From assembly GCF_014879975.1 (NCBI RefSeq), contig NZ_CP062500.1:2914001-2978000 (forward strand): DNA of 64,000 bases. Reading direction: 5' to 3'. Both the position numbers and the translations under genes were made by a program. The notes beneath the pieces are model-generated. The model ran no database searches, was not told where the DNA came from, and worked only from the letters and a program-made list of their open reading frames with translations. Source of the DNA: Vibrio bathopelagicus. GTDB lineage: Bacteria; Pseudomonadota; Gammaproteobacteria; Enterobacterales; Vibrionaceae. Of the stretch, positions 16,906-27,539 are shown in pieces; positions within the stretch are counted from its first letter, which is position 1, and each line of letters opens with the position of its first letter.

Positions 16906-19254
16906 ATGCAGCAATCTGAAATTCTATCTGTAGCAGAGCGACTCATCCCAGCCTATCACGCTGAGGATTTTGACTTCCTTCTTTCTCAAATGACAGAAGG
17001 TGAATCCCCGTCTCTGAAATTGCTCGTTAAAATGGAACTGAATCGTATCATGGCTCCGTGTACAAAGAGCATTGATTTACGCGGACGTATTGATAATGAG
17101 TGCCGTCAGTTCACGCTCGACGGACGTAAACACTGGCTTGATGACATTGCGTTAAATGCGTATCAGCGCGGTACTAAGAAATTTAAAGGTTATACCGAAG
17201 GCACGTGGGAGTTAGTCATGACCCCGCGAACTCAGCCGCTTCGTAATATTGTTAAAACCTCTTCTCAAGGCAATAACGACATCACCAGTGCGAATAGCCC
17301 TTATGAAGCCGAAGCCATCAACCTAGGTTATGACCTAAAACGTCAAGAAAACCGACTCAAGATCAGTTCTCAGGTTGAGATCACCACATCTAAAGGCCAA
17401 AGCCTACACGGTGTGACAGTCGATATTTCACCTTCAGGTGCCAAATTCAAAGTACCGAGCACCTTTAGATATAACCTTGGCGAAATCATCGAAGTAAAAT
17501 TCACAGAGCTTGTTGAGAAGTCTTTGGAAACAGACAGCAACGACATAGTGGAATTTCGGGTACTGGGCATTGACGAGTCTTACGAAAATAATGCCGTTAA
17601 GTTCCTGAGAACGATCAAGATTAGCGATTCAAGCCTCGTTGCTCGCTTGCTTGATGAATCTTTAAATAGCTCTAGCAAGAAAACCAGTCACGAGAATCAA
17701 GACCGGTTTATTCGAACTCGTACTCGAGGCATCGAACATACTTATCTCAAGCACACCTGTAACCTTCCGCTGTTCTTTAGTGGTAGCGAACTTAAACTGG
17801 CATTGCTAACCGATAACAACCATCCATTATGGCAATACTGGCATGATGAGCGAAACCAGCAAGCACTAGGAACTCTATTTAACGAGCAGCGAATGAACCT
17901 GCTTGCTAAGCCTGGCGTTAAAGGTACAAGTAACGTCATCTATTCGTTTACTCATGAGCATCAAAATAAGACTTTGTTCTATTCGATGATGCTGCCTGAG
18001 GCCTCTCGTGAACAAAGACAGTTGTTTTGGCACGTAGGTGGCAAACGCACCAGCTGGAAAGCGTTTAAGTTCTCGGTATTCGAACTATCGGATACCGAAA
18101 GACAAGCTCTCGCGAAACACTCAGATACGCTGGCTCAAAGCTCAGCGCAACTGACGCACTGTGGCATCTTGCAAGAAATTGGCGATCACGAAAGTGCTGC
18201 TGATTATCTATTGAGTGAAAAGCCACGCATTCCAAGCAGTGAACTAAACCGGTTCCGTCATCCACGTGCAGTGGTGGGTAATATTCAAAGTATCTACTTT
18301 GATTCTCAAACTCGCCGTAAAGAACCGAGATACCAATTTAAATCGCCGCTGCAGCTGACCTCTCAAGACGGGGCGGCTGCAAATGGAAACACCTTAGACA
18401 TTTCTAAACGTGGTCTTAGCGTTACCCTTGAACACCCAATGGTTTTGAAGATTAATGACCCAGTGTTGGTGAACTTCAATGAGCTGCAGCTCTATGACAA
18501 AAAGCTACCACTCAGCACGGTTCCTTATCATGTTATTCGAGTGAGCCCCAACGGTCGTAATGTGCAATTGGTTATCGCTGAGAACGCCAAAACAATGCGC
18601 ACCATCGCATTCTTAAATGGCCTAATTGATCAAAACCAAAGCAAGCTGGTTAAGAAGCAAGAAATATTACCAACCCACTCGCTCCTTGAATCTCTGCATA
18701 ATATTTTACTGAGCAAGATGGTCAGTAACCCAATATTCATTGATAAACCAAGCTCAACACTGCGTTGTAAGATCATTGGTGTGAACTTCCCGCTGAATAA
18801 GCATCTAGCACTGCTCGCTAAGCTTGGTCACAACCAAAAGTTTTCACTGGAACCTATTTTTAAAGGACACTCTAACTCGCTATTAGCGGAGCCTTTGAAA
18901 AAGATTCAAGGTGCCGAGCCTAAACATCACGACGTGTACATTGCTGCGGTTAAATTTGGCGACAAGATCCAATCCGTACATACTAAATTGGTCAAGGATT
19001 TCGCGTCTGCAAAAGAACGCATCTTATTCATTAAGAAGGCACAACACTTAGGTGATGTGTATGTATTGCGAGTTACGACAGCGCCAATCTTCAATCCTTT
19101 GACCAGCTTGTTCCAATCGGACTTAGAAGAGTTGTCTCGAATCAGTATGCATCAAGCGAAAAAGCTAGAGAACGAGATTACCGCTTTTATCGGCTATGGC
19201 GAGATAGAAGATATTACTGATGAAGTGTTGATTCGATTAGAGCTAACTCGCTAA
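16906..19254 (+). CDS. plzC: Large PilZ-domain c-di-GMP receptor, PlzC-like
   Basis: The 782-residue cytosolic protein has two PilZ-type domains. The first (about residues 145-235) has VDISPSGAKF but only a weak Arg motif (KRQENRLKI). The second (about 468-560) has the complete c-di-GMP motifs RRKEPR (about 469) and DISKRGLS (about 498). It sits between radA and serB, where V. cholerae has PlzC (VC2344), reported to bind c-di-GMP; the name rests on this synteny. The remaining regions have no domain I recognise. It is a single gene with its own terminator. Confidence 0.85.
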   Translation: MQQSEILSVAERLIPAYHAEDFDFLLSQMTEGESPSLKLLVKMELNRIMAPCTKSIDLRGRIDNECRQFTLDGRKHWLDDIALNAYQRGTKKFKGYTEGTWELVMTPRTQPLRNIVKTSSQGNNDITSANSPYEAEAINLGYDLKRQENRLKISSQVEITTSKGQSLHGVTVDISPSGAKFKVPSTFRYNLGEIIEVKFTELVEKSLETDSNDIVEFRVLGIDESYENNAVKFLRTIKISDSSLVARLLDESLNSSSKKTSHENQDRFIRTRTRGIEHTYLKHTCNLPLFFSGSELKLALLTDNNHPLWQYWHDERNQQALGTLFNEQRMNLLAKPGVKGTSNVIYSFTHEHQNKTLFYSMMLPEASREQRQLFWHVGGKRTSWKAFKFSVFELSDTERQALAKHSDTLAQSSAQLTHCGILQEIGDHESAADYLLSEKPRIPSSELNRFRHPRAVVGNIQSIYFDSQTRRKEPRYQFKSPLQLTSQDGAAANGNTLDISKRGLSVTLEHPMVLKINDPVLVNFNELQLYDKKLPLSTVPYHVIRVSPNGRNVQLVIAENAKTMRTIAFLNGLIDQNQSKLVKKQEILPTHSLLESLHNILLSKMVSNPIFIDKPSSTLRCKIIGVNFPLNKHLALLAKLGHNQKFSLEPIFKGHSNSLLAEPLKKIQGAEPKHHDVYIAAVKFGDKIQSVHTKLVKDFASAKERILFIKKAQHLGDVYVLRVTTAPIFNPLTSLFQSDLEELSRISMHQAKKLENEITAFIGYGEIEDITDEVLIRLELTR

Positions 19255-19293
19255 TCCAAGCCTCTAGTTCATCGATATTCCAGAGACAAAAAT

Positions 19294-19322
19294 AAAAAAG
19301 CAGGCTCATCGCCTGCTTTTTT
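19294..19322 (+). terminator. Terminator of plzC
   Basis: The stem AAAAAGCAGGC / GCCTGCTTTTT with a 5-base loop and T run lies 40 bases after the stop. A-rich sequence on the other side lets it act for serB too. Confidence 0.9.
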
Positions 19323-19367
19323 GTGTCCGTTGTAAATACGCTTTTGTTTAGCGTTTAACGAATATGA

Positions 19368-20348
19368 CTAAGGCTTCGCTTGCCAGCTAATTTTTTGCTG
19401 CTTAGCTAATACGCCAGACAAGATACACAGCACGCCGCCTAAACCTGCGTAACGCACAGCGGTTTGAGCTTGTTGCTCTACTTTCGGTTTCGCATGGTAG
19501 GCAATACCTAAGCCAGCAGAACGCATCATCACCAAATCATTGGCACCATCACCTACGGCAACGGTGTTGTGCAGTTCCAATTCATACTCTTCAGCAAGTT
19601 CTACCAAGATATCCGCTTTGGTCTGCGCAGATACAACATCGCCTAAGACTTCACCTGTCAGTTTGCCGTTAACGATTTCGAGAGTATTTGACTGTGCATG
19701 GTCAAGATCAAGCGTATCTTTTAAGTAATCAGAGAAATATGTGAAGCCACCAGAAGCAATCGCCGTTTTCCAACCAAGCTTATTCAGTGTGTTCACGAGT
19801 TCGACTAAGTCGGGCATGAAAGGTAGTGATTGACGAACCTGTTCTAAGATAGCTTCATCAGCACCTTTAAGTGCGCCTACTCGCTGGCGTAAGCTCTGTT
19901 CAAAGTCGAGTTCACCTTGCATCGCTCGTTCCGTGATCTCAGAGACTAACTCTCCAACACCCGCTAGCTTTGCTATTTCATCAATACATTCAATTTGAAT
20001 TGCTGTGGAATCCATATCCATCACAATCAAACCTGGCTTAGATAAGTCTGGGACCTCGCTAAGGCAAGCATAATCAAGTTTTAAGGCCTGTAGGATTTCT
20101 TCGTGTGCTGGGGTTAAGTTTCCAGACATCAGCGCCACTTCATAATGCCCAACTTTCCATGTATCAAGAATGGTGTTGTAAGTGCCTGTGAAAAAGTCGA
20201 TGTCATCAAAAGATTGGGGAGACAAGTACTCGCCGAATACAATCCAGTTGGCTTTGGCCTTAGCGAGTTGAGAAGCGAAACGAGTCTCGGGGAGTCGAGT
20301 TAATAATGTTGTATGCCTTTTAATCGGCAGATATTTCTGAGCGTCCAT
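19368..20348 (-). CDS. serB: Phosphoserine phosphatase SerB
   Basis: The 326-residue HAD-family enzyme has the nucleophile motif DMDST (residues 111-115), motif 2 AIASGGF and the GDGANDLVMM motif near the C-terminus. It catalyses the last step of serine synthesis, O-phosphoserine to serine plus phosphate, in the cytosol. The N-terminal 100 residues correspond to the regulatory (ACT-like) extension usual in gamma-proteobacterial SerB. It is divergent from ytjB with a 109-base gap, as in other Vibrio and E. coli relatives. Confidence 0.95.
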   Translation of the reverse strand: MDAQKYLPIKRHTTLLTRLPETRFASQLAKAKANWIVFGEYLSPQSFDDIDFFTGTYNTILDTWKVGHYEVALMSGNLTPAHEEILQALKLDYACLSEVPDLSKPGLIVMDMDSTAIQIECIDEIAKLAGVGELVSEITERAMQGELDFEQSLRQRVGALKGADEAILEQVRQSLPFMPDLVELVNTLNKLGWKTAIASGGFTYFSDYLKDTLDLDHAQSNTLEIVNGKLTGEVLGDVVSAQTKADILVELAEEYELELHNTVAVGDGANDLVMMRSAGLGIAYHAKPKVEQQAQTAVRYAGLGGVLCILSGVLAKQQKISWQAKP

Positions 20349-20457
20349 GTGTATGATTCCTAATTAACTATGCTAAACGTTAACCTATTGCAATTTGAAA
20401 ACGCAAGTCTCAATATGTCTTAATCATAACATTTGTTTATTTCAGGCTTCGTGAAAC

Positions 20458-21069
20458 ATGAATGAATCATTGTTCTCAATACGTAACGCTTTACGAATGC
20501 TAGCCCTCATTTTGCTGGCTACTATGTTCGTTGTAACGATTAAAAATACGGTCGTGATCAGTAAAGGTAACGAGAAAATCCAAGCAAAGCAGCTAGAGAC
20601 GCTGACTAAATTACTTATCTCGCAGGCCTCGCTTTCGGCCAGTAAAGCGATCACCCAACAAGATCAAGAACGACTGCTTGAACTGACCAATCAGCTTTCT
20701 CAAGATCGACTGGTATTCGATACCACCATCTATGATGCAGAGGGGATTCGACTGGCTTCGAGCGAAAAAGCACTCTCGGTACGCGAAGTTCTGGGCTTAG
20801 ACACGCCACTTTCAACAGCAAGTATCGGCAGACAGCAATTAGTTGAACCTATCTACTCGCCAGAAAAAACGATCATCGGCTTTATTCGAGTGACCTTTGA
20901 AACAGGAAAAATGACAGCGATTTCTGATCACCATTACCGTAAGAGCGATCGTTACATGATCGGTATGGTCTTGATGGGGTTTGTCAGTGGCGTACTGTTT
21001 GTCATGCTCATTCGCAGAAGAAAAACCAAGTCTGGTGAGAACTTGCTGCTTAAGAATGCAAACTCATAA
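20458..21069 (+). CDS. ytjB: YtjB/AhpA (SMP)-family inner-membrane protein
   Basis: The 203-residue protein has an N-terminal membrane helix (residues about 12-30), a periplasmic domain of roughly 120 residues, and a second helix near the C-terminus (MIGMVLMGFVSGVLFVMLI) ending in a basic tail. This topology and the position opposite serB match the YtjB family. The function is not established. The periplasmic part has a PAS/Cache-like look (DTTIYDAEGIRLASS), which would fit sensing, but no signalling domain is attached. Confidence 0.8.
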   Translation: MNESLFSIRNALRMLALILLATMFVVTIKNTVVISKGNEKIQAKQLETLTKLLISQASLSASKAITQQDQERLLELTNQLSQDRLVFDTTIYDAEGIRLASSEKALSVREVLGLDTPLSTASIGRQQLVEPIYSPEKTIIGFIRVTFETGKMTAISDHHYRKSDRYMIGMVLMGFVSGVLFVMLIRRRKTKSGENLLLKNANS

Positions 21070-21195
21070 GCTCTCTCATAGAGCCTTGGAGTCACGAAAT
21101 AAAAACCTCGGATTAGGCAAGATGAATTATTTCGATTGAAATCACATGGCCTTCAGAATCCAAGAAATAGTGCTCAGTAATAAATCATTACCAAT

Positions 21196-21232
21196 AAAAA
21201 GCCCCGACGCTCAGGCAGCGACGGGGCTTTTT
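21196..21232. terminator. Bidirectional terminator between ytjB and deoD
   Basis: The stem AAAAAGCCCCG / CGGGGCTTTTT continues inward as CGCT / AGCG after an A-A mismatch. T runs occur on both strands. It ends the deo operon leftwards (deoD stop at 21268) and could end ytjB transcription rightwards. Confidence 0.9.
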
Positions 21233-21267
21233 GTTATCTGTTAGCTTATCAAGCTATAGAAAAATGA

Positions 21268-21987
21268 TTATTCTTGGTCACCAAGCAACACAGAATCAAG
21301 TGCAATAACCATCATGTCGTTGAAGGTGGTTTGACGTTCATCTGATGTGGTTTGCTCACCTGTTTTGATGTGATCCGATACAGTACAAATCGTCAGAGCT
21401 TTTGCGCCATATTCAGCACACACACCGTAGATACCCGCCGCTTCCATCTCTACGCCAACAATGCCGTACTTGTCCATGACTTCAAACATTTCAGGATCTG
21501 GCGTGTAGAACAACTCAGCCGAGAAAAGGTTGCCGACTTTGACGTCTACACCACGCGCTTTTGCTGCATCTTCTGCCGCACGCACCATTTTGTAATCAGC
21601 GATAGCCGCAAAGTCATGCCCTTTAAAGCGAATACGGTTCACTTTTGAGTCGGTACACGCACCCATGCCGATAACCACATCACGCACTTTAATATCTTCG
21701 CTTACTGCACCACAACTGCCGACACGAATGATCTTTTTCACACCAAAGTCTTTGATCAGTTCAGTCGCGTAAATAGAACAAGATGGGATGCCCATACCGT
21801 GCCCCATTACTGACACCTTACGACCTTTGTAAGTACCGGTGTAACCAAACATATTACGAACATCACACACCTGAACCACTTCTTCTAAGAAGGTTTCAGC
21901 AATGTATTTAGCACGTAGCGGATCGCCTGGCATTAGAACAACGTCAGCGAAATCACCCTTTTCAGCATTAATATGTGGAGTAGCCAT
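21268..21987 (-). CDS. deoD: Purine nucleoside phosphorylase DeoD
   Basis: The 239-residue protein is a hexameric-type PNP (start [20 protein letters not shown], then GDPLRAK phosphate-binding loop, and [11 protein letters not shown] with the substrate-contacting Met-Glu). It cleaves purine (deoxy)ribonucleosides with phosphate to the base and (deoxy)ribose-1-phosphate. I start it at 21987 because AAGGAT lies upstream and the family N-terminus fits. It is the last gene of the deo operon, 63 bases after deoB. Confidence 0.96.
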   Translation of the reverse strand: MATPHINAEKGDFADVVLMPGDPLRAKYIAETFLEEVVQVCDVRNMFGYTGTYKGRKVSVMGHGMGIPSCSIYATELIKDFGVKKIIRVGSCGAVSEDIKVRDVVIGMGACTDSKVNRIRFKGHDFAAIADYKMVRAAEDAAKARGVDVKVGNLFSAELFYTPDPEMFEVMDKYGIVGVEMEAAGIYGVCAEYGAKALTICTVSDHIKTGEQTTSDERQTTFNDMMVIALDSVLLGDQE

Positions 21988-22050
21988 TGAAAATATCCTT
22001 AATCTCAAAACAAAAAAGAAGAGAGAGGTTTCCCTCTCTCTAGCTAACTA

Positions 22051-23271
22051 TTATAAAAAGCTTGTACCGTATCCCATTGGCGATGTGCCAAAGTATGACG
22101 CTAAACTTTGACCGATATCAGCGAAGGTATCACGACGGCCTAGAGAGCCAGCAGGAACCTTGTTACCGTAAACAATCACTGGGATATGTTCACGAGTATG
22201 GTCTGAACCCGGCCATGTTGGGTCACAACCGTGGTCTGCAGTTAGGATAAGCACGTCATCTTCTTTCATCATATCGATGATTTCATTGATGCGACCATCG
22301 AAGTACTCAAGCGCCGCTGCGTAACCAGCAACATCACGACGGTGGCCGTATGCTGAGTCGAAATCAACGAAGTTAGTGAACACGATAGTGTTGTCGCCCG
22401 CTTCAGTGATCGCTTCTTTAGTTGCTTCAAATAGCGCTGGAATACCTGTTGCTTTGGTTTTCTGAGTGATACCACAACCTGCGTAGATATCAGAAATCTT
22501 ACCGATTGAATGAACGTTACCGCCCTTCTCATCAACAAGCTTCTGCAGGATAGTTGCCGCAGGTGGCTCCACAGAAAGATCGCGACGGTTACCAGTACGT
22601 TCGAATTGACCTTTACCAGCACCAATAAACGGACGAGCGATAACACGACCAATGTTGTAGTCAGCGAGCTCTTCGCGAGCAATCTGACAAAGGTCTAATA
22701 GGTTTTGTAGGCCGAATGTCTCTTCATGACATGCGATCTGGAAAACAGAGTCTGCAGAAGTGTAGAAGATTGGCAGGCCACTCTTCATGTGTTCTTCACC
22801 TAGGTTATCTAAGATTTCTGTACCCGATGAGTGGCAGTTACCTAAGAAGTCAGATAGACCAGCACGCTCAAGAATGCGGTCAGTCAGCTCTTTTGGAAAG
22901 CTGTTCTCTTTGTCGGTGAAGTAGCCCCAGTCAAACAATACCGGTACACCTGCGATTTCCCAGTGACCTGATGGCGTGTCTTTACCCGAAGACAGCTCAG
23001 CAGCGTGACCGTAAGCGCCAATGATCTCAGCGTCTGCATCCATACCAGGAGCAAAACGACCTGTAGACTCTTTGTGAGCCATCGCTAGACCTAGCTTAGA
23101 CAGGTTTGGCAGCGTTAGTGGTCCTTTACGATCCGCGTTGTCTGCAAGGCCTTGATCACAATGGTCAGCAATGTGACCCATTGTATCCGAACCGACATCG
23201 CCGAATGTATCAGCATCCGCTGTTTCACCGATACCGAATGAATCTAAAACTAAAATAAATGCTCTTTTCAT
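22051..23271 (-). CDS. deoB: Phosphopentomutase DeoB
   Basis: The 406-residue alkaline-phosphatase-superfamily enzyme has metal-binding motifs at both ends: VLDSFGIGE near the N-terminus and [19 protein letters not shown] near the C-terminus. It interconverts (deoxy)ribose-1-phosphate and -5-phosphate and links DeoA/DeoD to DeoC. The start at 23271 follows GGTGAAGA; a longer open frame upstream overlaps the spacer without a ribosome site. It sits 76 bases after deoA. Confidence 0.96.
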   Translation of the reverse strand: MKRAFILVLDSFGIGETADADTFGDVGSDTMGHIADHCDQGLADNADRKGPLTLPNLSKLGLAMAHKESTGRFAPGMDADAEIIGAYGHAAELSSGKDTPSGHWEIAGVPVLFDWGYFTDKENSFPKELTDRILERAGLSDFLGNCHSSGTEILDNLGEEHMKSGLPIFYTSADSVFQIACHEETFGLQNLLDLCQIAREELADYNIGRVIARPFIGAGKGQFERTGNRRDLSVEPPAATILQKLVDEKGGNVHSIGKISDIYAGCGITQKTKATGIPALFEATKEAITEAGDNTIVFTNFVDFDSAYGHRRDVAGYAAALEYFDGRINEIIDMMKEDDVLILTADHGCDPTWPGSDHTREHIPVIVYGNKVPAGSLGRRDTFADIGQSLASYFGTSPMGYGTSFL

Positions 23272-23347
23272 TTTCTTCACCAACTTATTGCTCTTTGCAC
23301 CAGAACTCTGTTTATCGGTATACGCGAGGTATACCAATACCTGTTAT

Positions 23348-24676
23348 TTACACGTCTTCAGAACGAATCTGACGGTAAACATCTGGCGTTGCTGTATATT
23401 CTCCGCCCACAGTGATTGCATTTTGTAATGCCGTCGCAGCTTCTTGCCACTGTTGTTCATTGCGAGCATGAATCATTGCTAATGGTTTATCATCGCTTGC
23501 TACTTCGCCAAGGCGAATGAAGCTATCAAAACCGACTGCGTAATCAATGCTGTCTGTTGCTACGCGGCGACCACCGCCCATACCAACTACAGCCATACCA
23601 ATGGCACGCGTATCCATCGCTGATACTACACCGCTTTCAAGTGCGTACACTGGTTTAATAATGTCTGCTTTTTCTAGGTAGTTATCGTAGTTCGTTACGA
23701 AATCTGCTGGACCACCAAGGCCCGCAACCATCTTACCGAAGCACTCTGCTGCTTTACCGTTATCCAGTACTGCCATCAGTTTTTCACGCGCTTCATCTGA
23801 ATCTTTTACTAGGTTACCCAGCACCAACATTTCCGCACACGACGCTAGCGTGATTTCCAACAAACGTGGATTACGGTATTCGCCTGTTAGGAATTGAACC
23901 GCTTCACGTACTTCGACTGCGTTACCCGCTGAAGAAGCCAGAACTTGGTTCATGTCCGTTAGGATTGCTGTTGTTTTAGTGCCAGCACCGTTTGCTACTG
24001 CAACGATAGACTTTGCTAGCTCTTCAGAGGCTTCATACGTTGGCATGAATGCGCCTGAACCGACTTTTACGTCCATCACTAGAGAATCAAGGCCAGCAGC
24101 CAATTTCTTAGAGAGGATTGAAGCCGTGATTAGCGAGATGTTGTCGACTGTCGCCGTGATATCACGAGTCGCGTAAACGCGCTTATCAGCTGGTGCTAGG
24201 TCGCCCGTTTGGCCGATAATCGCCACGCCTGCTTCTTTGGTTACGGCACCAAACACATCGTTAGTCGGTGTAATGTTGTAACCAGGGATAGATTCTAGCT
24301 TGTCTAGCGTACCGCCAGTGTGGCCTAAACCACGACCAGAGATCATTGGAACGAAACCGCCACATGCTGCCACCATAGGGCCAAGCATCAGAGAGGTTAC
24401 GTCACCAACACCACCAGTAGAGTGTTTATCAACGATTGGGCCATCAAAGTTCATGTGGCTCCAGTCAATCACCATGCCTGAATCACGCATTGCACACGTT
24501 AGTGCGATACGTTCTGGCATCGTCATTTCATTAAAAAAGATAGCCATTGCGAATGCGGCAATTTGGCCTTCAGAAACCGTGTTTTTAGCTACACCTTGGA
24601 TGAAAAAGTTAATTTCTTCTGTGGTCAGTACTTCGTTATCACGTTTTCTGCGAATAATTTCTTGAGGTAGATACAT
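23348..24676 (-). CDS. deoA: Thymidine phosphorylase DeoA
   Basis: The 442-residue protein has the type II pyrimidine nucleoside phosphorylase signature (start [27 protein letters not shown] phosphate loop; [20 protein letters not shown]). It splits thymidine or deoxyuridine with phosphate. The start at 24676 has GGGAGG just upstream. It is second in the deo operon, separated from deoC by a long 237-base spacer. Confidence 0.96.
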   Translation of the reverse strand: MYLPQEIIRRKRDNEVLTTEEINFFIQGVAKNTVSEGQIAAFAMAIFFNEMTMPERIALTCAMRDSGMVIDWSHMNFDGPIVDKHSTGGVGDVTSLMLGPMVAACGGFVPMISGRGLGHTGGTLDKLESIPGYNITPTNDVFGAVTKEAGVAIIGQTGDLAPADKRVYATRDITATVDNISLITASILSKKLAAGLDSLVMDVKVGSGAFMPTYEASEELAKSIVAVANGAGTKTTAILTDMNQVLASSAGNAVEVREAVQFLTGEYRNPRLLEITLASCAEMLVLGNLVKDSDEAREKLMAVLDNGKAAECFGKMVAGLGGPADFVTNYDNYLEKADIIKPVYALESGVVSAMDTRAIGMAVVGMGGGRRVATDSIDYAVGFDSFIRLGEVASDDKPLAMIHARNEQQWQEAATALQNAITVGGEYTATPDVYRQIRSEDV

Positions 24677-24913
24677 TAGTGCCTCCCAAACTCTAGTGAG
24701 TATGGTGTGTAGGGAAAGAGGTAATATGGAGTGACTTAACGCCACTCCATCAAACAGACTTGTTATTTTCAATACTCTAAATATTTGGCGTTGCAGCTAG
24801 GCGACCAGTGAGTTCATTCCTATGAGCATAGAGGCTCTATGTGATTAGGACGGCCGGCGAACCGGTGAACTTACGCAGTCAACAACGCTGCGGCGTCAAA
24901 TATGACGAGTAAA
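24677..24913 (-). other. Long structured spacer between deoC and deoA
   Basis: No gene is seen in these 237 bases. Dyads are present: ATGGAGTG / CACTCCAT near 24728-24752, and a CATAGAG / CTCTATG hairpin near 24828-24842, beside a GC-rich stretch (CGGCCGGCGAACCGG). None has a T run, so they are more likely processing, stability or repeat elements than terminators. Confidence 0.5.
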
Positions 24914-25690
24914 TTAGTATGCTGCTGGATCAGCAGTCTGGTCTGTCACTTCTAATGTATTAAGAAGGTTAGTTAGTAGGCTTGAAGCACCAAAACGGTA
25001 GTGCATGTTGTCTGCCCACTCAGCGCCTAATAGCTCATCAGCCATTGCTAGGTAAGCTTGAGCATCTTCAGCTGTACGAACACCACCAGCTGGCTTGAAA
25101 CCAACTGTTTTTGCAACGCCCATGTCACGAATAACTTCAAGCATCATGCGCGCGAACTCAGGAGTCGCGTTTACTGGCACTTTACCTGTTGAAGTCTTGA
25201 TGAAGTCTGCACCCGCTTCGATACAGATTTGAGAAGCTTTCTTGATCAGTGCTTCTTCTTTAAGCTCACCTGTTTCGATGATCACTTTAAGCGTGATATC
25301 ACCACAAGCTGCTTTACATTGTTTAACTAGCTCAAAGCCAACTTCTTCGTTGCCAGCAATAAGAGCACGGTATGGGAATACTACGTCAACTTCATCTGCG
25401 CCGTACGCTACCGCTGCTTTTGTTTCTGCAACAGCAATTTCGATGTCGTCATTACCATGAGGGAAGTTAGTTACAGTCGCAATGCGTACTTCTGGAGTAC
25501 CTTGCTCACGCAACGCTTTCTTAGCTGCTGGGATAAAGCGAGGGTAAATACAGATTGCAGCGGTGTTGCCAACTGCAGTCTTCGCGTCATGACAAAGCGC
25601 CACTACTTTCTCAGTAGTATCGTCGTCATTTAGCGTCGTTAGGTCCATAAGTTTAAGTGCACGTAGAGCTGCTGCTTTTAAATCGCTCAT
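24914..25690 (-). CDS. deoC: Deoxyribose-phosphate aldolase DeoC
   Basis: The 258-residue class I aldolase has the Schiff-base lysine in [11 protein letters not shown] and the FPHG and KPAGGVRT motifs. It splits deoxyribose-5-phosphate into glyceraldehyde-3-phosphate and acetaldehyde, so deoxynucleosides become carbon sources. It is the first gene of the deo operon, with GGAG ahead of the ATG and a long non-coding upstream region. Confidence 0.96.
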   Translation of the reverse strand: MSDLKAAALRALKLMDLTTLNDDDTTEKVVALCHDAKTAVGNTAAICIYPRFIPAAKKALREQGTPEVRIATVTNFPHGNDDIEIAVAETKAAVAYGADEVDVVFPYRALIAGNEEVGFELVKQCKAACGDITLKVIIETGELKEEALIKKASQICIEAGADFIKTSTGKVPVNATPEFARMMLEVIRDMGVAKTVGFKPAGGVRTAEDAQAYLAMADELLGAEWADNMHYRFGASSLLTNLLNTLEVTDQTADPAAY

Positions 25691-26140
25691 TTCTATCTCC
25701 GATCAATATATTCAAATAGTTAACTACTTCGCCTTCCATCCAGTATAGATGGATATTTAGTAATGCTCAGTAGCCACAAATGAACGGACTTGGTTCCCTG
25801 AAGACTTGATAACTTTCGCTACCAATTGCAATCCTTGTCACCGCACAGTACCAGTTTGGTCTATGGCACAACAAATCAGTCATGTTGTGTCTAACATCTA
25901 TAGCGTATCGCTAAGTTTGGCTAAATCCCAGAAGAATAACCTTTAGATAAATCTAAGCGGTTACTTTCTTGCCAACAAGAGACATCCTATCCCTTAAGCT
26001 TATACATTATAGGTATCCATCAATAAATTGTAGTGCTCCTTAGAACGCAAACGGTTTGTATCTCAAAAAAACATTCTAGACCCATTTTCAACTCCGAGCA
26101 TATATTCATGCTCTTGCAAAAAACACGGGGCCTAAAAACA
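25691..26140 (-). promoter_or_regulatory. Upstream region of the deo operon
   Basis: These 450 bases have no supportable gene and should hold the deo promoter and leader. An inverted repeat CACAAC-N11-GTTGTG is at 25867-25889. I find no clean CRP or DeoR consensus site. Short open frames here lack ribosome sites. Confidence 0.4.
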
Positions 26141-26173
26141 AAAAAGCCCCGCAGCAATTTCTTGCTACGGGGC
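26141..26173 (-). terminator. Terminator of nupC
   Basis: The stem GCCCCGCAGCAA / TTGCTACGGGGC (one mismatch) has a 4-base loop and is followed on the minus strand by a T run, 38 bases after the nupC stop. Confidence 0.92.
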
Positions 26174-26211
26174 GATATTATTATGGCGTCTATATATCGA
26201 TTTCTAACTGA

Positions 26212-27474
26212 TTAGAAAGACAGGAAGAAGCCAGCAATTGTTGCTGCCATCAGGTTAGATAGAGTACCAGCAATAACCGCTTTAACACCCATACGAGCGA
26301 TGTCGTGGCGACGGCTTGGTGCAATACCACCTAGACCACCTAGAAGAATCGCAATTGAAGAAAGGTTTGCGAAACCACATAGAGCGAACGAGATAATTGC
26401 TTGAGTCTTAACAGACATTGCTTGGCCAGTCGCTTCAACGATTTGAGCGTTCTCACCGATGTATGGTACGAAGTTTAGGTATGCAACGAATTCGTTAACA
26501 ACTGTCTTCTGACCAATGAAAGAACCAGCGATAGTTGCTTCTTCCCATGGAACACCAATGATGAATGCTAGCGGTGCGAAGATCCAACCTAGAAGAAGTT
26601 CTAGAGTTAGGTGTTCCATACCGAACCAACCACCGATGCCACCAAGGATACCGTTGATTAGAGCAATTAGACCGATGAATGCTAGTAGCATTGCACCAAC
26701 GTTAAGAGCTAGTTGTAGACCAACTGATGCGCCACCTGCTGCTGCGTCGATAACGTTAGCTGGTTTGTCATCGCCACCGTCCATTTCGTCAGCGATGTTA
26801 TCGTCTGGCGTATCTGTTTCAGGCTTGATGATTTTAGCGAATAGTAGACCACCAGGTGCTGCCATGAATGACGCTGCAACTAGGTACTCTAGAGGTACAC
26901 CCATAGATGCGTAACCTGCTAGTACACCACCAGCTACAGAAGCCAAACCACCACACATTACTGCGAATAGTTCAGAGTTAGTCATTTTAGGAACAAAAGG
27001 ACGAACAACTAGAGGTGCTTCTGTTTGACCAACGAAAATGTTTGCTGCTGCAGACATAGACTCGGCGCGAGAAGTACCTAGAGCTTTCTGAAGACCACCA
27101 CCAAGAACTTTGATTACAATTTGCATTACACCAATGTAGTAAAGTACAGAGATAAGTGCAGAGAAGAAAATCAGAGTTGGTAGTACTTGGAAAGCAAAGA
27201 TGAAACCGATACCGTCAACTGAGAAGTTAACTAGGCTGCCGAATAGGAAACCAGTACCGTCTTTACCGTAGTCGATCACGTTTGCTACACCAGCAGAGAA
27301 ACCTGCAAGTAGATCACGACCCCAAGGGATGTAAAGTACGAATGCACCAAGTGCGAATTGGATAGCGAAAGCGCCACCCACTGTTCTTAGATTAATAGCT
27401 TTGCGGTTGTCAGATAGTAGTACTGCGATTGCAATCAGTGCAACCATTCCGACGAGGCTCATAAACAGGCTCAT
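26212..27474 (-). CDS. nupC: Concentrative nucleoside transporter NupC (CNT family)
   Basis: The 420-residue membrane protein shows the CNT signature regions GQTEAPLVVRPF and GFANLSSIAILLGGLG and starts MSLFMSLVGM, very like the V. cholerae CNT of known structure (vcCNT). It imports nucleosides with Na+ or H+ from the periplasm. Immediately upstream of the deo catabolic operon on the same strand, it supplies that operon's substrates. A CRP-type promoter lies upstream. Confidence 0.95.
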   Translation of the reverse strand: MSLFMSLVGMVALIAIAVLLSDNRKAINLRTVGGAFAIQFALGAFVLYIPWGRDLLAGFSAGVANVIDYGKDGTGFLFGSLVNFSVDGIGFIFAFQVLPTLIFFSALISVLYYIGVMQIVIKVLGGGLQKALGTSRAESMSAAANIFVGQTEAPLVVRPFVPKMTNSELFAVMCGGLASVAGGVLAGYASMGVPLEYLVAASFMAAPGGLLFAKIIKPETDTPDDNIADEMDGGDDKPANVIDAAAGGASVGLQLALNVGAMLLAFIGLIALINGILGGIGGWFGMEHLTLELLLGWIFAPLAFIIGVPWEEATIAGSFIGQKTVVNEFVAYLNFVPYIGENAQIVEATGQAMSVKTQAIISFALCGFANLSSIAILLGGLGGIAPSRRHDIARMGVKAVIAGTLSNLMAATIAGFFLSF

Positions 27475-27539
27475 AGTTTATGACTTCCTTATTAGTTATT
27501 TATTGGCGTGTTACAAAATGGGGCTATAAAGCGGAGGCA

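Noticed and set aside
26033..26215. A 60-codon frame between deoC and nupC
   Set aside because: It runs through the nupC terminator and has no ribosome site or family.
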